Source: Henriciella pelagia (GTDB lineage Bacteria; Pseudomonadota; Alphaproteobacteria; Caulobacterales; Hyphomonadaceae). From it: 64,000 nt of DNA. This document shows positions 9,105 through 19,505 of the stretch, piece after piece. The notes beneath the pieces were generated by a model. That model saw only the letters and a list, made by a program, of their open reading frames with translations. It was not told where the DNA came from and searched no databases. The stretch spans positions 558,001-622,000 of the forward strand of contig NZ_NCSU01000011.1 of NCBI RefSeq assembly GCF_002088945.1. The letters run 5' to 3'. Position numbers and translations under genes: made by a program. The first letter of the stretch is position 1, and the number at the start of each line of letters is the position of its first letter.

Positions 9105-9524
9105 ATGACATCAAAGGTCAGCGTGGAAGATGCCAACAGGTTTCTGGACCAGGCATTTCCGGGAAATGGCAATCGCAACCGTATCATTGCCATGGAGGAT
9201 GGGCGGGCCGTCTGTCGCATGAGCGCCGATGAACAGAACCTGCGGCCTGGTGGCTATATTTCCGGACCGACGCAGATGAGCATGGCCGACAGCGCCGCCT
9301 ATTTCGTCGTGTTCACGAAACTCGGCATTGTGCCCATGGCAGTGACGAGTAACCTCACCATCAACTTCCTGAGACCTTGCATCGGCGAAGCGATCATCGC
9401 AGATGGCCGCCTGATGAAACTGGGTCGCACACTCGCGGTCATTGAGGTGGATCTGAAAGCAGAAGGCTCCGACAAGGTATCAAGCCACGCCGTTGTCACT
9501 TATTCTATTCCGCAGGAGGCTTGA
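9105..9524 (+). CDS. PaaI-family hotdog thioesterase
   Basis: A 139-residue single hotdog-domain protein with the PaaI-type pattern GGYISGPTQMSMADSAAY near residues 48-66, where the Asp is the usual catalytic acid, followed by the helix and the LTINFLRP strand. It should hydrolyse acyl- or aryl-CoA thioesters in the cytoplasm. It lies 3 bp from the next gene, so it is first of a small operon with the DUF423 and globin-like genes. A second PaaI-type gene occurs at 11502, so the organism carries at least two in this region. Substrate cannot be told from sequence. Confidence 0.85.
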   Translation: MTSKVSVEDANRFLDQAFPGNGNRNRIIAMEDGRAVCRMSADEQNLRPGGYISGPTQMSMADSAAYFVVFTKLGIVPMAVTSNLTINFLRPCIGEAIIADGRLMKLGRTLAVIEVDLKAEGSDKVSSHAVVTYSIPQEA

Positions 9525-9527
9525 GCC

Positions 9528-9881
9528 ATGCTGACAATTTCAGGTGCCGTACTTGGCTTTATTGGTGTCGCGCTTGGCGCATTCGGGGCACATGGCCTGT
9601 CGGGGCGTCTGACGACGGAAGCGAAAGGCTGGTGGGAGACGGCGACGCTTTATCTCCTCGTTCACGCCGTCACGATTTTCGCGGTGGGCCTGTCTGGCAA
9701 GACAGGGCTGTTCTCTTCGGGTGGATGGGCCATGACCATCGGCGCTGTGATCTTCTCTGGATCGCTCTACGCCATGGCGCTCGGCGCGCCGCGCTGGTTC
9801 GGCGCCATCACGCCGATTGGCGGCCTCGGTCTGCTTGCGGGCTGGGCGCTGTTTGCTGTCGCTGCGCTGAAATCAGCCTGA
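9528..9881 (+). CDS. DUF423 family small inner-membrane protein
   Basis: 117 residues with four hydrophobic segments (LGFIGVALGAFGAHGL; LLVHAVTIFAVGL; MTIGAVIFSGSLYAMAL; LGLLAGWALFAVAAL). The GAFGAHGL opening, with a small-residue-rich first helix, and the HAVTIF second helix are typical of DUF423/YgdD-type proteins of unknown function. The ribosome site GGAGG sits within the end of the preceding thioesterase gene. The stop codon overlaps the start of the next gene as TGATG, indicating coupling. No functional claim can be made beyond membrane location. Confidence 0.85.
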   Translation: MLTISGAVLGFIGVALGAFGAHGLSGRLTTEAKGWWETATLYLLVHAVTIFAVGLSGKTGLFSSGGWAMTIGAVIFSGSLYAMALGAPRWFGAITPIGGLGLLAGWALFAVAALKSA

Positions 9882-10285
9882 TGAGCCGTTCCGCCATCAT
9901 CGTCGAAACTCTGGAGACAGTGGCCGAGCGTATCGGCGACCCGAAAGACCAGATCTATGCCCGCCTGTTTGCGGCCCACCCTCATTTCGAGGACCTGTTC
10001 GTGATGGACACCGATGGCGGGGTTCGCGCGAACATGCTGGCGACGGTTTTTGACTGCATTCTGGGCGTCGCGGATGGCAGTGAGTCGCCTCGACTGCACC
10101 TTGAGGCCGCTCGCGTGCAACATGACGGCTATGGGCTGAGCGCTGCGGATGTTCACACCATTTTTGAGACTGTCCGTGACGTCTGCCGGGACGTGCTCAA
10201 TGAAGACTGGTCGGCAGAGATGGATGCGGCGTGGGACGCGATGCTGAATGAGCTTCGCACGATTGGAACCGATTTCGGCGCGTAG
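9881..10285 (+). CDS. Globin-like protein
   Basis: 134 residues. The segment YARLFAAHPHFEDLF at residues 26-40 matches the B-C helix region of single-domain globins (phenylalanine after a proline-rich corner), and a histidine at 81 in RVQHDGYGL lies where the proximal F8 histidine is expected, followed by a helical stretch ending in AAWDAML. The fit suggests a bacterial haemoglobin, but the distal residues are not clear and haem binding is inference. Similar short globin-like proteins occur in Caulobacterales without known function. It overlaps the DUF423 gene by one base. Alternative: a haem-free regulatory globin fold. Confidence 0.65.
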   Translation: MSRSAIIVETLETVAERIGDPKDQIYARLFAAHPHFEDLFVMDTDGGVRANMLATVFDCILGVADGSESPRLHLEAARVQHDGYGLSAADVHTIFETVRDVCRDVLNEDWSAEMDAAWDAMLNELRTIGTDFGA

Positions 10286-10359
10286 GGGGATTGGCAAGAC
10301 GCACGCATTGAATATGGTGCGCGCCGATCTTACACATGTGAAATAAAACGGAGGAAATC

Positions 10360-11130
10360 ATGGCCAGTCTCTTTGATCTGAGCGGCAAGGTCGCTGTCAT
10401 CACCGGCTCATCGCGCGGCATCGGCAAATCGATCGCCGAGGAAATGGCCGAACAGGGCGCGAAGGTCGTCATATCATCGCGCAAGCCCGGCCCCTGCCAG
10501 GAAGTCGCAGCCGAAATCAACGCGAAACATGGCGATGGAACGGCGATCTCCGTTCCGGCGAATATCTCTTCCAAGGACGAGCTGCAGACCCTGGTGGACG
10601 AGACCCGCAAGGCCTTTGGCAAGATCGACATCCTTGTTTGCAACGCCGCCTCAAACCCGTATTATGGGCCGATGGAGGAGATCAGCGACGATGCATTCGA
10701 GAAGATCCTGTCCAACAACATCATCTCCAATCACTGGCTAATCCAGATGGTCGCGCCGGAAATGAAGGAGCGCAAGGACGGCGCAATCGTGATCATTTCG
10801 TCGATTGGTGGCCTGAAAGGCTCGCCCGTTATTGGCGCCTACAACATCTCGAAGGCGGCAGACTTCCAGCTTGCCCGCAACTACGCCATCGAGCTTGGCC
10901 CGCACAATATCCGCGTCAATTGCGTCGCGCCCGGCTTGATCAAGACTGACTTTGCCCGCGCCCTCTGGGAGAACCCGGACAATGTGAAGCGCATCGAAGG
11001 CGGCACGCCCATGCGCCGCATTGGTGACCCCGTCGACATTGCCGGCGCCGCCATCTTCCTTGCCTCGGATGCAGGACGCTACATGGCCGGGCAAATGATC
11101 GTCGTCGATGGCGGCTCAGTCATCGTCTGA
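10360..11130 (+). CDS. Short-chain dehydrogenase/reductase
   Basis: 256 residues, classical SDR. The cofactor motif TGSSRGIG is at 15-22, NAAS near 95, and the active site has Ser147/148, Tyr161 and Lys165 (YNISK). The basic residue in SSR right after the glycine motif and RKP at about 41 suggest NADP(H) is possible. Members with this sequence style act on hydroxyacyl or carbonyl intermediates and are common beside acyl-CoA genes. A strong ribosome site (GGAGGAA) precedes ATG 10360. The next gene starts 3 bp after the stop, so SDR, CsaA-like and thioesterase genes form one transcription unit. Confidence 0.9.
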   Translation: MASLFDLSGKVAVITGSSRGIGKSIAEEMAEQGAKVVISSRKPGPCQEVAAEINAKHGDGTAISVPANISSKDELQTLVDETRKAFGKIDILVCNAASNPYYGPMEEISDDAFEKILSNNIISNHWLIQMVAPEMKERKDGAIVIISSIGGLKGSPVIGAYNISKAADFQLARNYAIELGPHNIRVNCVAPGLIKTDFARALWENPDNVKRIEGGTPMRRIGDPVDIAGAAIFLASDAGRYMAGQMIVVDGGSVIV

Positions 11131-11133
11131 TCC

Positions 11134-11505
11134 ATGCACAAGGTAGACCTGCCCGGCCAGCCGCCCGAAGCTGAAACCGATTTCGAGACATTTCGGAAGA
11201 TCGACATCCGTGTCGGAACCGTGGTTGAGGCTGCGCCACTAGAGGGTGCGCGTAAGCCTTCAATCCGGCTCCTCATCGATTTTGGGCCCGGTGTCGGCCG
11301 AAAGAAATCCTCGGCGCAGATTACCGAACATTATTCGCCGGAAGCGCTGATGGGGCGGCAGGTCATGGCCGTCGTCAATTTCCCACCCCGGCAGATCGGC
11401 AAGTTCATGTCCGAAGTCCTCACGCTCGGCTTTCCCGATGATACGGGCGCGATCGTACTCGGAGCGCCAGATTCGCCAGTCCCCGATGGAGCCCGTCTCG
11501 TATGA
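11134..11505 (+). CDS. csaA: tRNA-binding domain protein, CsaA-like
   Basis: 123 residues forming a single EMAP/Arc1p-type OB fold tRNA-binding domain. Characteristic strands are seen: FRKIDIRVGTVVEA, then the QIT segment (KSSAQITEHY), the VVNFPPRQIG strand and a C-terminal VLGAPDS. CsaA homologs form dimers and bind tRNA or act as secretion-related chaperones; the role in alphaproteobacteria is not settled. It sits between an SDR and a thioesterase and overlaps the latter's start by ATGA. The N-terminal 15 residues are an unusual proline-rich addition, and an internal start is possible. Confidence 0.85.
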   Translation: MHKVDLPGQPPEAETDFETFRKIDIRVGTVVEAAPLEGARKPSIRLLIDFGPGVGRKKSSAQITEHYSPEALMGRQVMAVVNFPPRQIGKFMSEVLTLGFPDDTGAIVLGAPDSPVPDGARLV

Positions 11506-11987
11506 CGCTACAGTACAAACCAGAAGATTTTTCACCAATGTTTCAGGGATTCCTTGAAGGCATCAGTACTGGTGACTGGCCAACAAAGCCGAAGGGTATC
11601 GCCAAGCTCGGCATCATGCCGGAAGAGTGGCTGAAGGAAATCACACCCGGTCACGTTCATTATGTCTGGCCGAATGACGGCTCACACGACGTCCAGCCGG
11701 GCCGAACATTCGGCGGCTGGGTCGGCGCACTGTCGGACCATGTCGTTTCGATCTGCATGTTCTCAGCTCTGACGGAGGGGGAGGCCTTCACCACACAGGA
11801 CCTGCAGATAAAGCTCTTCCGGCCGGTCTCCCCCGGCGACGTGACAATAACCGCCAATGTCGTGAACCGGTCCCGCTCGACCGGCTATGTCGAGGCTGAA
11901 TGGCGCAATGCCGACGGCAAGCTGGCGGTCAAGGTGCTGGCCTGGAAAGCGATCCGCTCTATCGAAGCGATTCACGGGCCTCGCTAG
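11502..11987 (+). CDS. PaaI-family thioesterase (second copy)
   Basis: 161 residues with a hotdog fold: HVHYVWPNDGSHDVQPGRTFGGWVGAL then a long helix, and FTTQDLQIKLFRPV as the central strand, typical of PaaI/acyl-CoA thioesterases. Compared with the 9105 gene it lacks an obvious GxxxxxDxA motif, having GGWVGALSDHVVS with Asp at the corresponding helix start. The start ATG overlaps the CsaA-like stop (ATGA). It converges with the acyl-CoA synthetase gene, overlapping its stop by 4 bp. Substrate is unknown; a CoA thioester related to the neighbouring SDR and synthetase is a reasonable inference. Confidence 0.82.
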   Translation: MTLQYKPEDFSPMFQGFLEGISTGDWPTKPKGIAKLGIMPEEWLKEITPGHVHYVWPNDGSHDVQPGRTFGGWVGALSDHVVSICMFSALTEGEAFTTQDLQIKLFRPVSPGDVTITANVVNRSRSTGYVEAEWRNADGKLAVKVLAWKAIRSIEAIHGPR

Positions 11988-13441
11988 GCCGGGGTCAGAC
12001 GGGCTTCGCGTAGCGCCTTGCGCCTCGACTTTCCAGCATCGTCGCGCAATGGCTCCGTCACCACTTCAATCGATTTCGGTATTTTGTAGCGCACGAGGCG
12101 CTCAGCGAGATGGGCCTTGAGTGCATCTTCGTCGAGAGAGCCTTTCGGCACGTCGATGATCGCATGCAGGTGCGCCCCCATGTCTTCGTCCGGAAGACCG
12201 ATGACCGCCGAGCTACGCACACCCGGAAACGCGTCCAGCGCAGCCTCGACTTCGGCGGGGTAGATGTTGGCACCTCCGACGACGATCATGTCCGACAAGC
12301 GGTCGGAGAGATAGAGGAAACCGTCCTCATCCATCCAGCCCATATCACCCAGGCTTTCCCAGCCCCCTTCGATCGCCTTGGCTTCGGCACCGAGATAATA
12401 ATAGGTGGTGCCCTGCCCTGTCAGCGGTCGCAGGAACACCTCGCCAACTTCGCCGGGCGGCAATGTCTCGCCATCTTCGCCAACGATCTTGATTTCGCAG
12501 CCTTCGACCGGCTGGCCGACCGATCCCTTGTGATTGAGCCAGTCCGTGCCCTGGATGATTGTTGTGCCCTGCCCTTCCGTTCCGCCGTAGAGCTCCCAGA
12601 TGACTTCGGGTCCGAGCCAGTCGATATAGGCCTGCTTGAGCCAGGCCGGGCATGGCGCTGCAAGGTGCCAGAGCGTTTTAAGGCTGGAGACATCATAGCG
12701 GGTGCGGACATCCTCCGGCAGCGCCCAGATACGCCGCATCATGGTCGGCACCATGTACACAATATCGATGTTCAGCGCTTCGATCAGCGACAGCGTGCGT
12801 TCGGCATCAAAGCGTGTTGTCACCGCCACCGTACAGCCCCTGAAGAGTGCTACCATGGCCCATGAAAACGGCCCATTGTGATAGAGAGGCCCCGGCACAA
12901 GCATCGCTCCCTGGAGCGGAATCTGGAGGTACTCCAGTTCAGTATCCCACTGGGCGGGTGTGCGCGACACGATGAGCTTGGGACGCCCTGTCGACCCGCC
13001 TGACGTCATGGCCTTGAAGGAGAGCGCAGTCTTTTCCGGCAGCGCATGATCGGAGAGCCCCGCGTCCGGTTGATAACCCTCGACCAGCGATGGTGTCGGG
13101 GCGTATTCGTCCGCGCCCACGCCAACCACGAGCGACGGCTTGCCAAGCTCGATGATCTGGTCCCGCTCGAACTTTGGTAGCCGCGACGACACGGGTTGCG
13201 GGGTTGCGCCCAGCTTCCATGTCGCGATGCAGGCCTCAAAGAACTCGATCCCATTCGGCAGTGCGATCGTGACGAAATCGTTCTCCTTGACGCCGAGTTC
13301 TGCATAGGCGCGGGCAAGCCGATTGGTTCGCAATTCCAGCTCATGCCAGCTCACCTGGTCGCCCTCATGATCAAGCGCAACTCGGTCCGGTTGCCGATCA
13401 GCCCAATAGGCAATGATGCGGGATAGCGACACAATGGGCAT
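11984..13441 (-). CDS. AMP-dependent acyl-CoA synthetase/ligase
   Basis: 485 residues from ATG 13441 (MPIVSLSRIIAYW). The frame extends 19 codons further upstream but without family-like sequence. Adenylate-forming motifs are present: the phosphate loop MTSGGSTGRPK, ELYGGTEGQG, GDMGWMDEDGFLYLSDR and the C-terminal hinge lysine region KIPKSIEVV. It should activate a carboxylic acid as acyl-AMP and load CoA. The protein is shorter than typical long-chain synthetases and of the class often annotated as fatty acid or aryl-CoA ligase next to thiolase and SDR genes. A second, longer synthetase is at 28687. Specificity cannot be judged. Confidence 0.9.
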   Translation of the reverse strand: MPIVSLSRIIAYWADRQPDRVALDHEGDQVSWHELELRTNRLARAYAELGVKENDFVTIALPNGIEFFEACIATWKLGATPQPVSSRLPKFERDQIIELGKPSLVVGVGADEYAPTPSLVEGYQPDAGLSDHALPEKTALSFKAMTSGGSTGRPKLIVSRTPAQWDTELEYLQIPLQGAMLVPGPLYHNGPFSWAMVALFRGCTVAVTTRFDAERTLSLIEALNIDIVYMVPTMMRRIWALPEDVRTRYDVSSLKTLWHLAAPCPAWLKQAYIDWLGPEVIWELYGGTEGQGTTIIQGTDWLNHKGSVGQPVEGCEIKIVGEDGETLPPGEVGEVFLRPLTGQGTTYYYLGAEAKAIEGGWESLGDMGWMDEDGFLYLSDRLSDMIVVGGANIYPAEVEAALDAFPGVRSSAVIGLPDEDMGAHLHAIIDVPKGSLDEDALKAHLAERLVRYKIPKSIEVVTEPLRDDAGKSRRKALREARLTPA

Positions 13442-13547
13442 GCGCGGGCTCCTCCAGAAGCTTTGTTTTGGTGCAACCCTTAGGTGGGGCACATGCACAA
13501 TGCCACCCCTTCCCCGCCGGAAGCTTTTCAGGCTGTGGTTTCGCCGC

Positions 13548-13826
13548 CTAGTGCGGTTTGCCGATCGTCAATTCGTCATCGACCCAGCGAACCTGCGCGG
13601 GTTGAAGCAAGTCCGAATGGGCAATGCTGATGGAATGAATAACGGCCTCTATCTCGCGGCGCCAGTGATCGAGAAATTGCGCCAGACGCGGAAAGCGTGG
13701 TGCCAGGTCAATGGTCTGCCAGACAAAGCTTTGCAGAAGTTTCGGAAAGTCCGGACGATAATAGATTATCTCGGCCGTCAGCAGTCCACCGCCAGCCAGT
13801 CTGTCTCTAAAATCGCTGTCACTCAT
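13548..13826 (-). CDS. usg: Usg-family protein
   Basis: 92 residues. The conserved Usg pattern is clear: LAGGGLLTAEIIYYRPD, LLQSFVWQTIDLAPRFP, FLDHWRREIEA and the C-terminal WVDDELTIGKP. Usg is a small alphaproteobacterial protein of unknown function, named from its genome position in other species. The frame has two earlier ATGs (13847, 13841), but only ATG 13826 is preceded by a Shine-Dalgarno (GGAGG about 9 bp upstream, itself inside the longer frame), so the short form is chosen. It is monocistronic, in the gap between the acyl-CoA synthetase and groES. Confidence 0.85.
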   Translation of the reverse strand: MSDSDFRDRLAGGGLLTAEIIYYRPDFPKLLQSFVWQTIDLAPRFPRLAQFLDHWRREIEAVIHSISIAHSDLLQPAQVRWVDDELTIGKPH

Positions 13827-14003
13827 ATCATTTGCCTCCATTGCCATGATTCTATAGGAGGCAGTCTGACACGGAGATGAACGGCGTCAATTCCCACATA
13901 AAAAACAATGTTTTAGCAGCACTTCTGATAATGTGCTAGCAGCCCTCGCGGCGACCTTTTCAAGACCCGCTGCAGCGACAGAAAAATTTCCGCTGAAAAC
14001 CTG

Positions 14004-14009
14004 TTGACG
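14004..14009 (+). promoter_or_regulatory. Possible -35 element of groESL
   Basis: TTGACG 32 bp before the CIRCE operator, followed about 16 bp later by CTAACT, is the best candidate for a sigma-70 type promoter. The operator then overlaps the start of the transcript, as expected for HrcA repression. No clear sigma-32 match was found. Confidence 0.4.
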
Positions 14010-14040
14010 ACCCGCCCCTGCTTTCCTAACTCACCGAGCG

Positions 14041-14067
14041 TTAGCACTCTCCTGATCCGAGTGCTAA
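14041..14067 (+). promoter_or_regulatory. CIRCE operator (HrcA-binding site) of groESL
   Basis: A perfect 9-bp inverted repeat TTAGCACTC with nine bases between it and GAGTGCTAA, exactly the CIRCE consensus. It lies 51 bp before the groES start. By established knowledge HrcA binds CIRCE and represses groESL until heat stress; no hrcA gene is in the window. Confidence 0.97.
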
Positions 14068-14117
14068 CGCATGCGAACATATTGCCCATCCGGGCAAACG
14101 AAAAGGTAAGAGAGAAA

Positions 14118-14408
14118 ATGAAATTCCGTCCTCTGCATGACCGCGTTCTTGTGAAACGCGTTGAAGAAGAAGCAAAAACCTCCGGCGGTATCATCATCCC
14201 CGACACCGCCAAGGAAAAGCCGCAGGAAGGCGAAGTTGTCGCTGTCGGCTCAGGCGCTCGCGGTGACGACAACGAAATCGTTCCAATGGACGTCAAGGCA
14301 GGCGATCGGATCCTGTTCGGCAAGTGGTCGGGCACGGAAGTGAAGGTCGACGGCCAGGACCTTCTGATCATGAAGGAGAACGACATTCTCGGCGTGATCG
14401 AGAAGTAA
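14118..14408 (+). CDS. groES: Co-chaperonin GroES
   Basis: 96 residues, the usual GroES length. [14 protein letters not shown] opens the protein; the mobile loop is [20 protein letters not shown] (residues 15-34) with the GGIII tripeptide that docks on GroEL; the roof loop and C-terminal [10 protein letters not shown] are normal. It caps GroEL to enclose folding substrates in the cytoplasm. The start at 14118 is set by a purine-rich site (GAGAGAA). It is first gene of the CIRCE-controlled operon and groEL follows after 52 bp with its own ribosome site (AGAAGGAAGA). Confidence 0.98.
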   Translation: MKFRPLHDRVLVKRVEEEAKTSGGIIIPDTAKEKPQEGEVVAVGSGARGDDNEIVPMDVKAGDRILFGKWSGTEVKVDGQDLLIMKENDILGVIEK

Positions 14409-14445
14409 GTCTTTCAATCCTCAAAACCCTGAAACCGAATTTTAG

Positions 14446-16107
<1,662 letters not shown>

Positions 16108-16162
16108 GCTAGAGAAGCCTGGAGGGCCGCGTCAGCGGCAATCCCTCCCATCACAGTACGAG

Positions 16163-16196
16163 AAAGGGCGGCACATGGCGTGCCGCCCTTTTTATT
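16163..16196 (+). terminator. Intrinsic terminator of groESL
   Basis: A 12-bp perfect stem (AAAGGGCGGCAC with GTGCCGCCCTTT) around a 5-base loop, ending in a T-rich run (CCCTTTTTATT). It lies 56 bp after the groEL stop. It may also act weakly on the converging gene whose stop is at 16212. Confidence 0.93.
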
Positions 16197-16211
16197 GACC
16201 CCAAACAGGCA

Positions 16212-19200
16212 TCACTTGTTCTTGAGCACAGGCTTTGCACTGTCGGTTTTCTTGCCGGTCCATTCTCCGCGCCAGGTTTTCTCACCCTTCCACTTCCACT
16301 TTCCGGTGAATTCAGATCCGTTGAGCTCAAACCTGAACTCTCCGGTTCGATTCCCATTCGCAAACTCGCCCGCAAGAGTGTTGGTACCTGGCTGGATGGT
16401 GCCCGTCATGCGTCCACGATCAGCATAGTCACCGACAACAGAATCGCCGGTCTGCTGAAAGCGCAATGGCCCGAAATTCGAGGACCAGCTGCCCTGCCAT
16501 AAGGCGATGGAGAGATTGCCCACCTGTCCCAACCGGCCATTGCTGATCGTGCCCAGGTTTTCCTTGTCAATCACCGTGTTCGAACCAATGGTGCCTTTTG
16601 GAAGGCCTGGTGTCTTCTTGATGGTATCCGGATCGAGAACGGGCGGCTGCGTCCCCGGATTGACGGGCAGTTGCAGCTCGCCAGGGTTCCTGGCAATCCT
16701 GTCCCGGATATTCCCATCGACCAGAAGCGGGTTGGTGTTCACGAACCAGGTCGTCACATCCTTCATCGAGGTGTTGCTCGGCAGGACATCATAGGTCGCG
16801 CCTGTTGGAAGCGTGAAGGACTTGCGTTCCTTGCCCTCAATCCACCCGATATTTGTGAATGTCTTCGACGGAGCCATCTGTGGCACGGCAGCACGCTTGA
16901 AGGGCGTGACCTCCATCTCGACCACCTTCCAGTCTTCGGCGACCGCGCGGCCGACTGAGTCCAGGAAGCGGCCATTGCCACGGCGCGTCTCCTCGTCCAC
17001 CCCGGTCTTAAAGGTGGTGTAAAGCTGATTGCGATCGCCGCTGTTCTCGTTATCGCTTTCAAACAATTGCATGGCCAGCGCCATTCCGCCGTGCGGCGGC
17101 ACCTTGACGGCCATCACCCGGTCAGCGCCGGTGAGGTTTCGACGTTCGCCATCATCGACATCACTGAACGGACCTGCGCGATAGGTTTTCACCTGCTCGC
17201 CAGGAACGCCGTTGAGCGGCGCAACAGAGAAGAAGAAGAAAGGTTCATCGGAATTGGACCCCCGATCCCAAGTGGACTCTTCCAAGCAGCGAAGTTCCGC
17301 CAGCGTGAACTTGAAGACTTTCCAGCCATCAGCCCGTTCATCAGAGGTCAGTCCCGCCGTCGACATCTCGTACAGGACCTTTACGCGGTAGCGACCCTCA
17401 TCACCGCCGTCGACTTCCATGGAGAATCCTTGGCGACCTCCCTCGATGATCGCCTTCAATTCTGCGTGGGAGTAATATTGCTCTGCGTCACCCACCAGGT
17501 CCGCATTGCCGCCAATGATTGAGATGAGCAACCTTCGTGTGTCGGTCAGCTTGTTCCTGATGCCCCGCTTGAAATCATCCCAGAGCGCGCCAGCGACCTC
17601 GCCGGCATTGGCAGACTCATTGATCAGCGTGACCCGCGTCGGACGGGCTGGAAACGGCCCGATTGTGTAGACGTCATTATCGCCCTGCTCGAAGTCATTG
17701 TAGACGAGGAACCGATTGTCGACATGGCCTTCAGCGTCGCTGGTCGGCAGATAGTCGAGCAGTTCGGCACGCCTGTATCCCGGACCTTCCACTTCGAGCT
17801 TGATGTCCGCATCAGTACCTGACAGTCGGTCATCCGACGTCTTGATCCGGACCCTGAGGAACCAGCCGTCAGAGCTCGCAACATAGGGGGCATGAGACGT
17901 CGCCGCATTGCGGACCGGATAGCTGCCCGCTGACATGAACTGGAAAGGTAGCTGGGCAAAGTTCTCAAACTGGCGGGTGCGCTGCGACATGCTCGACGGC
18001 CGCGTCTTCAGCTGGTGCCAATAGGTTTCATATTTGTCGGAGCAATTCGCCCTGCGCAATTCGTCGTCGGTGCAACTCCTGCGCGGATCCATAAATCGCA
18101 TCGAGCGCTCGACCAGTTTCATGTATTGGGTGGTCGAACGGGTCGCGAGCATCTTGGCGTCCGCAAAAAGAAAATCGACGTCGCGCTCGCATGTGCGGGT
18201 GTTTGCAGGCTTCGTGCAGATTTCGCCGCGCGTATCATGATCGCAAGTGACCCCAAAATTAACCACGGCATTACACTGCGCGAGCGTCATGTTCGGCTCG
18301 CCCTTTCCCGGCAGGAAAGCGCCCGCACTGTTGACCAAACCGCGCTCTCCTGCCCCGACAATGGCGATACGCGTCGTATCGACCGCAATCCCGGTCGGTT
18401 GAAGGTAGACGACGCCATCCAGATTTATGTCGGATCCTGACATGCTGACTTCGGTTGCGCCGCGGCAATCGCGATAGGTCGTACAGAGCGAGGTATTCTG
18501 CATGGGCGAATATCCACCGCACAAGGTCTCCAGCGAGTCCTTCAGGTTCACGTGCTCGATCACTGAGCAGGAAAGCGAATAGGCCCCGTGATGATGGGGT
18601 GCCTGCGATTGCGGGTGTTCGTACGCACCCGAATAGAGGCTGTAACCAGTCCGCGTTGAAGGCGCTTTCTCCAGCCAGGTAGACTGGCGTCGCTGCGGGT
18701 CGTCGATCCAGTTCGTGTGCGAATAGAAATCCTGCACGGCATGAGACGCGATGCCGAGCAGATTGTGCCCGGCCGCCACGTCATTCCTGTCGGCAGCCCA
18801 TCGCAGGCCGATGAGCAAGCCGGCTGTGTAGCGCTTCCAATTGTCCGCAAGTCCTTCGTTCGTGAAGGTGTCGTCATGGTGCATCGCTGCCAGGTGATCA
18901 AACTGCGAGATCGAGGCCTTGAACCGGCGCGAGCCCGGCGCGCCCTGCAGCCACCAGATCGGATTATAGAGATAGGAGTCGATATAGTCGGCGTGCCAGG
19001 CAACGCTCATTGCAGCCTGCCGATCGAAGCCAGCCCCATCAAACACATCCTCCGGTACGCCCGCCTCTGCTTCCTCATCACCGGCCAACGCCCTGAGCGT
19101 CATATCAAGATGGTGCCATGGCCGACCATAACGGATATCCTCGCCGCCAAAGGCGAGCGCACCTGGCGCCAAGGTCGTCGCCATGGCGGCCAAGGCAAGA

Positions 19201-19235
19201 CCGACGAGGCCCGAACGAATTGAAACGATCTGCAT
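16212..19235 (-). CDS. Large secreted HET-C / zinc phospholipase C-like protein
   Basis: 1007 residues from ATG 19235, chosen for its strong GGAGGG site and clean Sec signal (cleavage after GALA, about residue 28). The N-terminal 250 residues carry the histidine/aspartate pattern of bacterial HET-C/zinc-dependent phospholipase C-like proteins: His41-His42 (RPWHHLDMT), His81-x-Asp83, His114, His119-120, His157, and ASHAVQDFYSHTNW at 163-176. These could bind three zinc ions. The middle 600 residues include aromatic-rich beta regions and cysteine pairs; the last 90 residues form a Gly/Trp-rich beta domain (WQGSW, GDYADRGRMTGTI, FTGKWKWKG). Predicted role is a periplasmic or extracellular lipid-degrading or host/neighbour-acting protein; activity is inference. 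It is monocistronic, opposed to groEL. Confidence 0.75.
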   Translation of the reverse strand: MQIVSIRSGLVGLALAAMATTLAPGALAFGGEDIRYGRPWHHLDMTLRALAGDEEAEAGVPEDVFDGAGFDRQAAMSVAWHADYIDSYLYNPIWWLQGAPGSRRFKASISQFDHLAAMHHDDTFTNEGLADNWKRYTAGLLIGLRWAADRNDVAAGHNLLGIASHAVQDFYSHTNWIDDPQRRQSTWLEKAPSTRTGYSLYSGAYEHPQSQAPHHHGAYSLSCSVIEHVNLKDSLETLCGGYSPMQNTSLCTTYRDCRGATEVSMSGSDINLDGVVYLQPTGIAVDTTRIAIVGAGERGLVNSAGAFLPGKGEPNMTLAQCNAVVNFGVTCDHDTRGEICTKPANTRTCERDVDFLFADAKMLATRSTTQYMKLVERSMRFMDPRRSCTDDELRRANCSDKYETYWHQLKTRPSSMSQRTRQFENFAQLPFQFMSAGSYPVRNAATSHAPYVASSDGWFLRVRIKTSDDRLSGTDADIKLEVEGPGYRRAELLDYLPTSDAEGHVDNRFLVYNDFEQGDNDVYTIGPFPARPTRVTLINESANAGEVAGALWDDFKRGIRNKLTDTRRLLISIIGGNADLVGDAEQYYSHAELKAIIEGGRQGFSMEVDGGDEGRYRVKVLYEMSTAGLTSDERADGWKVFKFTLAELRCLEESTWDRGSNSDEPFFFFSVAPLNGVPGEQVKTYRAGPFSDVDDGERRNLTGADRVMAVKVPPHGGMALAMQLFESDNENSGDRNQLYTTFKTGVDEETRRGNGRFLDSVGRAVAEDWKVVEMEVTPFKRAAVPQMAPSKTFTNIGWIEGKERKSFTLPTGATYDVLPSNTSMKDVTTWFVNTNPLLVDGNIRDRIARNPGELQLPVNPGTQPPVLDPDTIKKTPGLPKGTIGSNTVIDKENLGTISNGRLGQVGNLSIALWQGSWSSNFGPLRFQQTGDSVVGDYADRGRMTGTIQPGTNTLAGEFANGNRTGEFRFELNGSEFTGKWKWKGEKTWRGEWTGKKTDSAKPVLKNK

Positions 19236-19505
19236 GATGGTGTCCCTCCACTCTGCTGACCCGGGACATGATCCGCAGCTCACCCTTCCTGTGTCAACAG
19301 GGCCACGCGAATGTTTCGGTCGGCTTGCTCCTGACAGACAAATTGTGATGAAGCGCTAAACCATATGCTTGTCGGGCTCCCTAGCCGTGTCTGTGCGCGA
19401 CAATGCGTCGGATGCCGTCCGTCTCGCAAGCTGAGCGAAAGTGTTCAGCAACAGTGTCGTGAAGTGTCACTTGCACCGGTCCGCTACGATGCATTATCAG
19501 GCCTC
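19236..19505. other. Intergenic gap between divergent HET-C-like and scoA genes
   Basis: 270 bp that should hold the divergent promoters. An open frame runs from 19365 into scoA without resembling the transferase family, so it is not taken as coding. No tRNA or clear operator is seen. Confidence 0.6.

Noticed and set aside
12345..12711. Extra coding frames inside the acyl-CoA synthetase
   Set aside because: Out-of-frame shadows without start sites.
13918..13937. Second CIRCE-like element AGCAC-N10-GTGCT
   Set aside because: Arms are only 5 bp and do not match the CIRCE consensus; a true CIRCE lies about 120 bp further on.
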